6,467 bases of DNA, taken from NCBI GenBank assembly GCA_046724395.1, contig JBKOWM010000087.1:1-6467 (forward strand), read 5' to 3'. How positions within the stretch are numbered: the first letter of the stretch is position 1; every line of letters begins with the position of its first letter. This document shows positions 1 through 6,149 of the stretch, in pieces. Source of the DNA: DATAEU01 sp046724395. Its GTDB lineage: Bacteria > Actinomycetota > UBA4738 > HRBIN12. Below the pieces are notes generated by a model, which saw nothing but the letters and a program-made list of their open reading frames with translations, did no database searches and was not told the origin of the DNA. Both the position numbers and the translations under genes were made by a program.

Positions 1-1
1 C

Positions 2-532
2 GACGACGAGGCCGTGCGAAGCGCTGTCGCGGCGGCCGCGGACGAGATCGGGCCGGCGACGATCGTTGTGGCGAGCGCCGGTGTCAACGGCTGGGGCGAC
101 ATCGGGGAGCAGACGCCCGACCTGGTTCGAAACGCATTGCAGGTGAACATCGAGGGCGTTGCGAACGTCGTCCGGGCCACGGTGCCGCCGATGCGCGAAC
201 GTGGCTTCGGAAAGATCCTCGTCGTCTCCTCGGACAACGGCCGACGTTCGGAGGCGGGCGGCAGCGCGTACGTCGCGTCGAAGTTCGGCGCCGTCGGACT
301 GTCCCTCTCGATGGCGCAAGAGTTGTACCGCGACGGGATCGGCGTACACGTCATCGAGCCGGGGTGCGTCGACACCGACTGGTACGCCGCGGACGAGGAG
401 GCGCCGCGCGACCGCATGCTCTCCGCCGACGACGTCGCCTACGTGGCCCTGTTCCTAGCGACGCTGCCCGGCACGATCGTGCTGGAGGAGGTGCTGATGG
501 TGCCGCGGGGCTTGCTGACCGCGCCGTGGTGA
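2..532 (+). CDS. SDR family oxidoreductase (5' truncated by window edge)
   Basis: This is the C-terminal part (176 codons, reading from base 2) of a classical short-chain dehydrogenase/reductase, an NAD(P)-dependent alcohol/ketone oxidoreductase expected in the cytoplasm. The catalytic Ser (VVSSDNG, codon 77) lies 13 residues before Tyr in YVASK (codons 90-94), the usual SDR spacing. The NxxG-type Asn (QVNIEG) and the PG motif (EPGCVDTDW) follow in the right order. The N-terminal TGxxxGxG cofactor loop is missing because roughly 60-70 residues lie left of the window. A GTG at base 14 could be read as a start but falls mid-domain, so it is not the real one. The usual NNAG motif reads ASAG here. 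The stop codon overlaps the next gene's GTG start (GTGA), which points to translational coupling with the sugar kinase. The family is clear. The substrate is unknown, but context suggests a sugar or sugar-derived ketone. Confidence 0.9.
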   Translation, partial: DDEAVRSAVAAAADEIGPATIVVASAGVNGWGDIGEQTPDLVRNALQVNIEGVANVVRATVPPMRERGFGKILVVSSDNGRRSEAGGSAYVASKFGAVGLSLSMAQELYRDGIGVHVIEPGCVDTDWYAADEEAPRDRMLSADDVAYVALFLATLPGTIVLEEVLMVPRGLLTAPW

Positions 533-1458
533 CCTTCGCCGTCGTCGGCAACGTCAACGTGGATCTCGTGGCATGGCCAGCCGCGGATTTGCCGCCGCCG
601 GGCACGGAGCGGCCGATCGAGCGAATCGACGTTCGCGTTGGGGGCGCGGCGGCCATCACGGGAGCCGCTCTCGCGCGACTGGGTGGAAATCCCGTGGTCG
701 TCGGGTGTGTGGGAGACGATCCCCTCGGTCGCGTTGTGCTCGAGGACCTGCGCCGGTACGGGGTCGACACGCGACACGTGCGCAAAATTCCGGGCGCGCC
801 GACCGGCGCGTCGATCGCGTTCGAGGCGCTCGGTCGGGATCGGTCATTCCTGATCGCCCTCGGCACCCTCGCCGCCTTCGATCCGTCGATGATTCCCGAC
901 GACGCATTTGCGGCGAACAACGTCCTCCTGTGCGGTTACTTCAACCTCCCGGCCATGCGCGGACGGCCGGCGCGCGAGGCGTTAACGGAGATCCGAGCGC
1001 GCGGGGGGACGACCCTGCTCGACACCGGGTGGGACCACGAGGGCTGGTCGGTTCGCACGCGCGAGGAGGTCAACCGACTGCTCCCGCTGGTCGACGTCTT
1101 CTTGCCGAACGAGGCCGAGGCGGAGCGCTTGTCCGGCGAAGCGGATCCCGCGGCCGGGGCGGCCGCGCTCGCGAGGCGGTCGGGCGCGTGGACGGTCGTG
1201 AAGCTCGGCGCCGGCGGCGCCGTCGCGGTGTCGGGCAATGGGCGGTCACGTCGCGTCAGCGCCCCGAGCGTCGACGTCGTCGATACGACCGGCGCTGGCG
1301 ACGCGTTCAACGCGGGTTTGATGACGGCGCTGGGTGCCGGGCTCGACCCGGCCGACGCGCTGGAGGACGCAGTGCGCGTCGGCTCGACGGTCGTCTCGCG
1401 TCGATCGGACGACCGATATCCGACCGTCGACGAGCTTCTCCGGACGTCGGCCTGTTAG
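529..1458 (+). CDS. PfkB/ribokinase-family carbohydrate kinase
   Basis: This 309-residue protein has the usual PfkB length and is predicted to phosphorylate a sugar or nucleoside with ATP. The start is GTG at 529, overlapping the SDR stop by 4 bases, because the family fold begins immediately after it (FAVVGNVNVD). N10 and D12 match the ribokinase sugar-binding Asn/Asp. A GG motif sits at 38-39 (VGGAAAITGAALARLG), LPNEAEAE lies near 192-199, and the second PfkB signature DTTGAGDAF at 252-260 includes the catalytic base D258 and the GAGD anion hole. One oddity is that the Asn normally present in the first signature (GGxxxN) is Ile43. In ribokinase that Asn contacts the sugar, so the substrate may differ from ribose. 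It is the last plus-strand gene of the left operon, and its TAG stop overlaps the converging oxidoreductase. The kinase assignment is secure and the substrate is unknown. Confidence 0.93.
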   Translation: MTFAVVGNVNVDLVAWPAADLPPPGTERPIERIDVRVGGAAAITGAALARLGGNPVVVGCVGDDPLGRVVLEDLRRYGVDTRHVRKIPGAPTGASIAFEALGRDRSFLIALGTLAAFDPSMIPDDAFAANNVLLCGYFNLPAMRGRPAREALTEIRARGGTTLLDTGWDHEGWSVRTREEVNRLLPLVDVFLPNEAEAERLSGEADPAAGAAALARRSGAWTVVKLGAGGAVAVSGNGRSRRVSAPSVDVVDTTGAGDAFNAGLMTALGAGLDPADALEDAVRVGSTVVSRRSDDRYPTVDELLRTSAC

Positions 1459-2528
1459 CGAGGGTGTGTGGCGAGCTCGACGGGGCCACCCGAGCGCGCG
1501 GCGCTGTAGATCGCGTGAACGATTCGGCTGGCCCGGACGCCGTGGCGTCCGGGAACGGGCGGGTCGTCGCCAGCGAGCACCGCGGTCGCGAAGCGTTCGA
1601 ACGCCCGGGCGCGCGCATCGCCACGCCGGACGTCGGGCGGCACCTCGATCCATGCCCCGTCGGCGCGTCGGAATAGCGCGAGGCCATCCGTAACCCATGG
1701 TGACGGCAGGAGGATCTGACCGTCCGTCCCGTGGATGCGGTTGATCCATCGAATGCCCGGCCCCTCACCACCGGGCAACGCGGCGAGCCCCTCGATGCTG
1801 CCGAGTTCGCCGCCGGGACACTCGAGGATCGCGAGGACGACGTCCTCCACCTCGGCGGGCCCGGCGGTCGTGGCGATCGAGCCGTGAACGCGTTCGATCT
1901 CGAGGCCGGTGATCCACAGAACAGCGTCGAGGTCGTGGATCGCGTTCATGATCAAGACCCCGCCCCCGGCGGTCGACCAGTGCATCCGCCAGTCGCCAGC
2001 GGCGCGTCCCGACCACCCTCCGGTCCAATACGACGCCGGTTTGTCGCTTCGGTACGTGATATGAAAGCCCGTGGCGTCGCCGATCGCGCCGGATGCGACG
2101 AGGTCACGCGCCGCCGAGTACGCGGCCGCTTCGCGAGCGACGAAGGGGACGCCGCAGGCAACGCCGAACGCCTCGCATGCGTTGACGATCGTTTGTGCAT
2201 CGGCGACGGTAACGCCCATCGGCTTCTCGACGAAGACGTGCTTGCCAGCCGTGGCCGCGCGGACCGCGGTCTCCCGATGCAGATGGTGCGGGAGGCATAC
2301 ATAGACGACGTCGACGGCGGGATCGGCGAGGAGGTCGTCGAGGGACGCGGTCACGCGCCCGCCGAACCGGTCGGCAAGGTCGGTTGCGAGGCCGTGGTCG
2401 ACGTCGAAGACGGCGACCAGCGACGCGGACCGGGCGTCGCGAACGGCGGCGGCCGACTCGACCCCAACCTCGCCGGCGCCGACGAATCCGAATCGCAGCG
2501 TCCCGCCCACTCGTCCCTTCCGGGCCAC
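1455..2528 (-). CDS. Gfo/Idh/MocA family NAD(P)-dependent oxidoreductase
   Basis: This 357-residue protein is typical in length for the family, which oxidises or reduces sugars, inositols and related polyols. The N-terminal Rossmann domain carries GFVGAGEVG (residues 14-22), an acidic strand end (VFDVD, 40-44) and EKP (101-103) with the conserved Lys102. The C-terminal alpha/beta domain contains GGGVLIMNAIHDLD (188-201) with the catalytic-type His198 and D201. The Asp usually found four residues before that His is Met194. The start is uncertain. GTG at 2528 has no Shine-Dalgarno but has a TANNNT hexamer 8 bases upstream, which would fit a leaderless message. The in-frame GTG at 2510 is preceded by GGAAGG at 5-base spacing and would leave a tighter N-terminus. 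The gene is divergent from the TIM-barrel gene and its stop overlaps the sugar kinase stop. The substrate is unknown. C3-oxidation of a glycoside or sugar is one possibility given the neighbours. Confidence 0.92.
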   Translation of the reverse strand: MARKGRVGGTLRFGFVGAGEVGVESAAAVRDARSASLVAVFDVDHGLATDLADRFGGRVTASLDDLLADPAVDVVYVCLPHHLHRETAVRAATAGKHVFVEKPMGVTVADAQTIVNACEAFGVACGVPFVAREAAAYSAARDLVASGAIGDATGFHITYRSDKPASYWTGGWSGRAAGDWRMHWSTAGGGVLIMNAIHDLDAVLWITGLEIERVHGSIATTAGPAEVEDVVLAILECPGGELGSIEGLAALPGGEGPGIRWINRIHGTDGQILLPSPWVTDGLALFRRADGAWIEVPPDVRRGDARARAFERFATAVLAGDDPPVPGRHGVRASRIVHAIYSAARSGGPVELATHPR

Positions 2529-2536
2529 TGGCGAGG

Positions 2537-2542
2537 ACGTTA
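2537..2542 (-). promoter_or_regulatory. Candidate -10 hexamer for the oxidoreductase gene
   Basis: On the minus strand TAACGT fits TANNNT and ends 8 bases before the GTG at 2528, the spacing expected for a leaderless transcript. No convincing -35 element is visible. A TANNNT match is common by chance, so this is only a suggestion. Confidence 0.2.
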
Positions 2543-2556
2543 GCAGTGGCTGCGAT

Positions 2557-2562
2557 TACCCT
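2557..2562 (+). promoter_or_regulatory. Candidate -10 hexamer for the isomerase/epimerase gene
   Basis: On the plus strand TACCCT fits TANNNT and ends 6 bases before the GTG at 2569. That would place transcription start at or next to the start codon. There is no Shine-Dalgarno upstream of this GTG, which is consistent with leaderless translation. No clear -35 element is seen. Confidence 0.25.
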
Positions 2563-2568
2563 CACTCG

Positions 2569-3360
2569 GTGCGGCTGGCCTTCTCGACCCTTGCGTGCCC
2601 CGACTGGACACTGGATCGCGTCGTGCGCGCGGTGGCGGCGTACGGCTACGACGGCGTCGAACTGCGGGTGCTCGACGGCGAGCTGCTGTCCCCGTCGCTG
2701 CCGGCGGATGCTCGCCGCGCCGTCCGCTCGACGCTGGACCGTGCCAGCGTTGCAGTGTGTTGCTTGGACACGTCGTTCGAGATTGCGAACCCCGACGCCG
2801 ATCCCGGGGAGGCGCTCGGGAGCGTCGAACTCGCATCCGATCTGGGAGCGCCAATGATTCGGCTGTTCGCCGGCGCGCCGCCGGGCGAGAGCCGGCAGGC
2901 GACGGCGCGCCGCACAGTAGACCGTCTCACGGCGCTCGTCGAACGCGGACGCGCGCTCGGCGTGACGGTCGCCGTCGAGACGCACGACAGCTTTGCCTCC
3001 GGCGAGGTGATCGCGGCGATGCTGTCGAACGCTCCAATGGACGTGGGTGTCATCTGGGACACGCTCAACGCGCTCGTCGCCGGCGAGGGGCCCGAGACCA
3101 CCTTCGGCTTCGTCGCGGACCGACTCGTGCACGTCCACGTCAAGGACGGCGGATCGCAACCCGATCCCGAACGCAACCAGCTCTTCGGCGAGGGATGCGT
3201 CCCGATGGCATCCATCCTGCGGATGCTGAAGTCGAGTGGGTACGGCGGCTGGCTCTCCGTCGAGTGGGAGAAGATGTGGCAGCCGTCGATCCCAGAGCCA
3301 GATGTCGCGCTTCCCGTATACGCGCAGGGTTTGCGCTCCGTCCTTTCCCATCTGACCTGA
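2569..3360 (+). CDS. Sugar phosphate isomerase/epimerase family TIM-barrel protein (AP endonuclease 2-like)
   Basis: This 263-residue protein has the xylose-isomerase-like TIM-barrel fold, a family that includes sugar epimerases, inosose dehydratases, hydroxypyruvate isomerases and some sugar lyases. The N-terminus (MRLAFSTLACPDWTLD) is the typical first strand and fixes the GTG at 2569. YGYDGVELR (25-33) is the second-strand motif. Likely metal ligands at strand ends are E137 (VAVETHD), D164 (IWDTLN), H190 (HVHVKDG) and E232 (LSVEWEK). GEGCVPM near 207-213 is the common glycine/proline loop. Where ketose 3-epimerases have D-x-x-H, this protein has D-x-x-N (N167), so epimerase activity should not be assumed. 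It is divergent from the Gfo/Idh/MocA gene across 40 bp and lies 143 bp before the GH4 pair. The fold is clear, the reaction is not. Isomerisation, or lyase action on a keto-sugar, is inferred from context only. Confidence 0.9.
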   Translation: MRLAFSTLACPDWTLDRVVRAVAAYGYDGVELRVLDGELLSPSLPADARRAVRSTLDRASVAVCCLDTSFEIANPDADPGEALGSVELASDLGAPMIRLFAGAPPGESRQATARRTVDRLTALVERGRALGVTVAVETHDSFASGEVIAAMLSNAPMDVGVIWDTLNALVAGEGPETTFGFVADRLVHVHVKDGGSQPDPERNQLFGEGCVPMASILRMLKSSGYGGWLSVEWEKMWQPSIPEPDVALPVYAQGLRSVLSHLT

Positions 3361-3410
3361 TCCGCGCGCGGCCTCACGAACCCAGCCCGAGCGGCAACGC
3401 ATGGCCTTTT

Positions 3411-3439
3411 TTGCGCATTCAGGCGCCGTATGGAACAAT
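3411..3439 (+). promoter_or_regulatory. Possible promoter upstream of the GH4 pair
   Basis: The 143-bp gap 3361-3503 contains the most AT-rich stretch of the window. TTGCGC (3411-3416) and AACAAT (3434-3439) are 17 bases apart and resemble -35/-10 elements, with 3 of 6 and 4 of 6 consensus matches. The match is weak, but position and spacing are right for expressing the two glycosidase genes separately from the upstream TIM-barrel gene. No clear operator palindrome is visible. Confidence 0.25.
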
Positions 3440-3510
3440 TTCGCTCAGGCCTAGCGGTGGGCAAAGCGTGCTGCGGCGCCGGGCGTATGTCAGGGGGTAC
3501 CGCGTGGTGA
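3430..3510 (+). CDS. Possible 26-residue leader ORF before the GH4 genes
   Basis: An ATG at 3430 opens a 26-codon frame beginning MEQFRSGLAV and ending in TGA at 3508-3510. That stop overlaps a GTG at 3507 in a GTGA arrangement, the same junction as between the SDR and the kinase. A partial Shine-Dalgarno (AGGCG, 3421-3425) lies just upstream. The peptide has no recognisable domain, signal sequence or run of one amino acid typical of an attenuator. In GC-rich DNA an open frame this short arises easily by chance, so this is a weak call. If real, it could couple translation into the first GH4 gene. Confidence 0.15.
   Translation: MEQFRSGLAVGKACCGAGRMSGGTAW
3492..3497 (+). promoter_or_regulatory. 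Ribosome binding site deciding the first GH4 start
   Basis: AGGGGG lies 6 bases before the GTG at 3504 and 9 bases before the GTG at 3507. It supports initiation at one of these adjacent codons rather than further upstream, where the open frame continues without homology to the family. Confidence 0.5.
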
Positions 3511-4811
3511 GGGTGACGGTCATCGGGGCCGGGAGCGTCGAATTCACGCGCAACGTCGTCGCCGATCTCTGCTCGTACGAGGAGCTGCACGGAACGGTCA
3601 CGTTCGCGCTCCACGACATCGATGACGCGCGGCTGGCCTACGCGCTCCGAGCGGCGGAGTCGATCGTCCGCCGCACGAATGCCGGTTACGCGATCGAGGC
3701 GCATCGGGACCGTCGCCCGGCGCTCGACGGCGCCGATTACGCGATCAACGAGATTCAGGTCGGCGGCTACGCCGCGACCGTCACAGATTTCGAGATCCCG
3801 AAGAAGTACGGTCTGCGCCAAACGATCGGCGACACACTCGGCATCGGCGGGATCATGCGCGGACTCCGCACGATCCCGGTCGCCGCCGCGATCGGCGAGG
3901 ACATGGACGAGCTCTGTCCGCACGCGCTCCTCCTCAACTACACGAACCCCATGGCGATGGTCCCGTGGGGCGTCTACGCGGGCTCCCCGTTCGATCGCGT
4001 CGTCGGCGTCTGCCACTCCGTCCGCGACACGCACGCCTTCCTCGCAGAGACCGTCGGCGTGGCGGAGAGCGACATCGCATTCAAGACGGCCGGCTTCAAT
4101 CACCAGGCGTTCGTCTACGAGTTTCGACAGCGCTCGACAGGGCGCGACTTGTACCCGCAGCTTCGCGAGATCGTCGATGCCGATCCCGACGGGCTCGGAC
4201 GCCGCGTCCGGGTGGAGGTCTTCAAGCGGTTCGGCTACTTCCCCACCGAGTCGAGCGAGCACTCGAGCGAATACGTGCCGTGGTTCCTGAGGCACGACGA
4301 CATCGTCGACCGCTACCGGATCCTCGTGGACGACTACGTCTTCCGAAGCGACGAGAACCTCGCGGAATGGGAGGAAACGAAGGCGGCTCTCGACCGCGGA
4401 GAGGAACTCGACATCGAGCCATCATCGGAGCTCGCCTCGGAGATCATCCGCTCGCTCGAGACCGGACAACCCCGCGAGGTGTACGGCAACGTCCGCAACG
4501 GAGGCCTCATCGAAGGGCTCCCGCAAGACGCGTGCGTCGAGGTCCCGTGCCTCGTGGACAAGAACGGCGTTCAACCCACGCGGATCGGAAGAATCCCGGC
4601 GCAAACGCTCGCGCTCAACCGCATGTTCGTCAACGTCGTCGAGCTCACGGTGCGGGCCGCGCTCGAGCAGCGTCGCGACCTCGTCTACCAGGCGGCACTC
4701 GTGGATCCGAACGCCGGCGCGACGCTCACGACGGCGCAGATCGTCGAGATGTGCGACGAGCTGATCGAGGCGCACGGCGACCTCATTCCAGGGGGCATCC
4801 GCGGGGCATGA
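3504..4811 (+). CDS. Glycoside hydrolase family 4, alpha-galactosidase (MelA)-like
   Basis: This 435-residue protein has the normal GH4 length. GH4 enzymes use bound NAD+ and a divalent metal to oxidise C3 of the sugar, eliminate the aglycone and re-reduce the product. The dinucleotide loop is VIGAGSVEF (6-14). YTNPMAM lies at 146-152. Metal ligands are Cys170 in VGVCHSV and His200 in GFNHQAF. The CHSV tetrapeptide (170-173) is the version associated with alpha-galactosidases, and TESSEHSSEYVPWF (248-261) resembles the MelA TESSEH block. The open frame extends far upstream, but the Shine-Dalgarno at 3492 and the Rossmann start place initiation at GTG 3504 or 3507. A GTG at 3513 is less likely. 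The protein has no signal peptide, so it is probably cytoplasmic and acts on imported oligosaccharides or glycosides. It lies 15 bp upstream of a paralogue, probably in one transcript. The exact substrate is unproven. Confidence 0.93.
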   Translation: MVRVTVIGAGSVEFTRNVVADLCSYEELHGTVTFALHDIDDARLAYALRAAESIVRRTNAGYAIEAHRDRRPALDGADYAINEIQVGGYAATVTDFEIPKKYGLRQTIGDTLGIGGIMRGLRTIPVAAAIGEDMDELCPHALLLNYTNPMAMVPWGVYAGSPFDRVVGVCHSVRDTHAFLAETVGVAESDIAFKTAGFNHQAFVYEFRQRSTGRDLYPQLREIVDADPDGLGRRVRVEVFKRFGYFPTESSEHSSEYVPWFLRHDDIVDRYRILVDDYVFRSDENLAEWEETKAALDRGEELDIEPSSELASEIIRSLETGQPREVYGNVRNGGLIEGLPQDACVEVPCLVDKNGVQPTRIGRIPAQTLALNRMFVNVVELTVRAALEQRRDLVYQAALVDPNAGATLTTAQIVEMCDELIEAHGDLIPGGIRGA

Positions 4812-4826
4812 TCGTCGGTTCGTGAC

Positions 4827-6128
4827 ATGCCGCCGAAGATCGTCCTGAACGGCGCCGGCAGCGTCGAGTTCACCAAGGAGCTCCTCGCCGACATCCTGGG
4901 GTTCGAGGAGCTGGCCGACGCGACGATCGCGCTGCACGACGTCAACCCAGAGCGGCTCGCGACGGCCGAGGCGATCGGCCGGTGGACGGCGGAAACGATG
5001 AGCGTCCCCGCCCGGATCGAGCCGTTCCTCAACCGCAGGGCCGCCCTCGATGGGGCGGACCACGTGATCAGCATGATTCGGGTGGGCGGACACGAGGGGC
5101 TACGTCTGGACTTCGAGCTGCCGGCCCGCCGCGGCGTCCGCCAGACGATGGCCGACACGATGGGGATCGGGAGCATCTTCCGGGCGCTTTGCACGATCCC
5201 TTCGCTCCTCGAACTCGGGGCCGACATGGCGGAACTGTGTCCGCAGGCTTGGCTCTGCACGTACACGAACCCCATGGCGGCGCTCGTGTGGTCGATCTAC
5301 GCGGGCACGCGGCACGCTCGCGTCGTTGGGGTGTGTATGTCGGCGCAGAACACGGCGGAGCAGCTTGCCGAGCTCGTCGGGATCCCGTTCGAGGACGTGA
5401 CGTGGCTCGCGGCGGGGATGAATCACCAGGCGTGGCTCCTCCGCTTCGAGCGGGACGGACAGGATCTCTATCCGCTCCTTGACGCGGCGATCGAGCGCGA
5501 TCTCGAAGGACTGGGGCGCCGGGTCCGGGTCGAGATCTACCGGCGGTTCGGACGCTTTCCCTCGGAGTCCAGCGAGCACAACGCCGACCTCGTGCCATGG
5601 TTCCTTCGGCATCCGGACCAGATCCAGCGGTTCAGGATCCCCGTCGGCGAGTATCTGCGACGCAGCGAACGGAACCTCGCGGCCTACGAGGACGTCCGGC
5701 GCAAGCTCGACGCAGGCGAGCCCCTCGGCATCGAGCGCGGGCCCGAGTATGCGCCGCAGATCATCCACTCGATCGAGACGGACGTTGCGAGGACGGTGTA
5801 CGGGAACGTCCGCAACGGCGGCAGCATCGAGAATCTGCCGCCCGACGCTTGCGTCGAGGTCCCGTGCCTCGTGGACCGCGCCGGGGTTCGCGCGGCGGCC
5901 GTCGGGCCCCTCCCGCCGGGACCGCTCGCACTGAACCGCCTCTACGTGAATGTCTGCGAGCTCACCGTCCGTGCCGCGCTCGAGGGGTCTCGGACGCTCG
6001 TCTACCAGGCAGCGCTGTTGGATCCGGCCACCGCCGCCGCGCTCCCGATCGATGACGTCGTTGCCCTTTGCGACGAACTGATCGAGGCGCACGCGGAGTA
6101 CCTACCCGAGTCGATCGTCCGCGCATGA
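4827..6128 (+). CDS. Divergent glycoside hydrolase family 4 paralogue (CMSA variant)
   Basis: This 433-residue protein is a second GH4 enzyme, about half identical to the preceding one (61 of 120 aligned positions across residues 81-200, counted by eye). It retains the NAD+ loop NGAGSVEF (8-15), YTNPMAA (146-152), metal-ligand Cys170, and His200 in GMNHQAW. The family signature after the Cys is CMSA rather than CHSV, so His171 is replaced by Met. In the TESSEH-like block it reads FGRFPSESSEHNADLVPWF (241-259), where the upstream copy has Tyr at the positions of Arg243 and Leu255. The ATG at 4827 is the natural start. No good Shine-Dalgarno lies in the 15-bp gap, so translation may depend on the upstream gene. 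Cofactor and metal binding look intact, while the acid/base and substrate surroundings are changed. It may be a GH4-type enzyme of different specificity, or a related redox glycosidase family such as the NAD+-dependent sulfoquinovosidases (GH188). Confidence 0.9.
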   Translation: MPPKIVLNGAGSVEFTKELLADILGFEELADATIALHDVNPERLATAEAIGRWTAETMSVPARIEPFLNRRAALDGADHVISMIRVGGHEGLRLDFELPARRGVRQTMADTMGIGSIFRALCTIPSLLELGADMAELCPQAWLCTYTNPMAALVWSIYAGTRHARVVGVCMSAQNTAEQLAELVGIPFEDVTWLAAGMNHQAWLLRFERDGQDLYPLLDAAIERDLEGLGRRVRVEIYRRFGRFPSESSEHNADLVPWFLRHPDQIQRFRIPVGEYLRRSERNLAAYEDVRRKLDAGEPLGIERGPEYAPQIIHSIETDVARTVYGNVRNGGSIENLPPDACVEVPCLVDRAGVRAAAVGPLPPGPLALNRLYVNVCELTVRAALEGSRTLVYQAALLDPATAAALPIDDVVALCDELIEAHAEYLPESIVRA

Positions 6129-6149
6129 GACAACCGTCGCGTTCGTGGC

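Noticed and set aside
484..499. A perfect Shine-Dalgarno-like GGAGGAGG followed 5 bases later by ATG, near the end of the SDR gene.
   Set aside because: The ATG is in the SDR's own frame and the motif encodes its Glu-Glu-Val. The frame ends 11 codons later, so it is an internal coincidence. It is also too far from the kinase GTG at 529 to serve it directly.
1731..2543. A 270-codon plus-strand open frame opposite the Gfo/Idh/MocA gene.
   Set aside because: It is the antisense shadow of a protein with clear Rossmann, EKP and GGG...H motifs. Its own translation shows no recognisable domain.
3370..3412. Possible intrinsic terminator after the TIM-barrel gene: a run of six T at 3407-3412 preceded by GGCC repeats.
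   Set aside because: Only a 3-4 bp stem with a long loop can be drawn, too weak for a hairpin terminator.
3422..3489. GGCGCCG followed by TATG occurs twice (3422 and 3475) in the gap before the GH4 genes, suggesting a repeated operator.
   Set aside because: The copies differ by a 4-base insertion, and GGCGCC is an expected motif at this GC content. One copy would also overlap the ribosome binding region. Not enough to call an operator.
2595..3503. The first GH4 reading frame stays open about 900 bases upstream, which could suggest a large N-terminal extension or fusion.
   Set aside because: This stretch lies over the well-supported TIM-barrel gene in another frame and translates to Arg-rich low-complexity sequence typical of a GC-rich shadow frame. 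The family N-terminus and ribosome binding site place the start near 3504.
4808..4825. An ATGA overlap at the end of the first GH4 gene opening a tiny frame (MIVGS) before the second GH4 gene.
   Set aside because: Five codons ending just before the real ATG at 4827. The GH4 Rossmann motif begins directly after 4827, and the tiny frame has no support.
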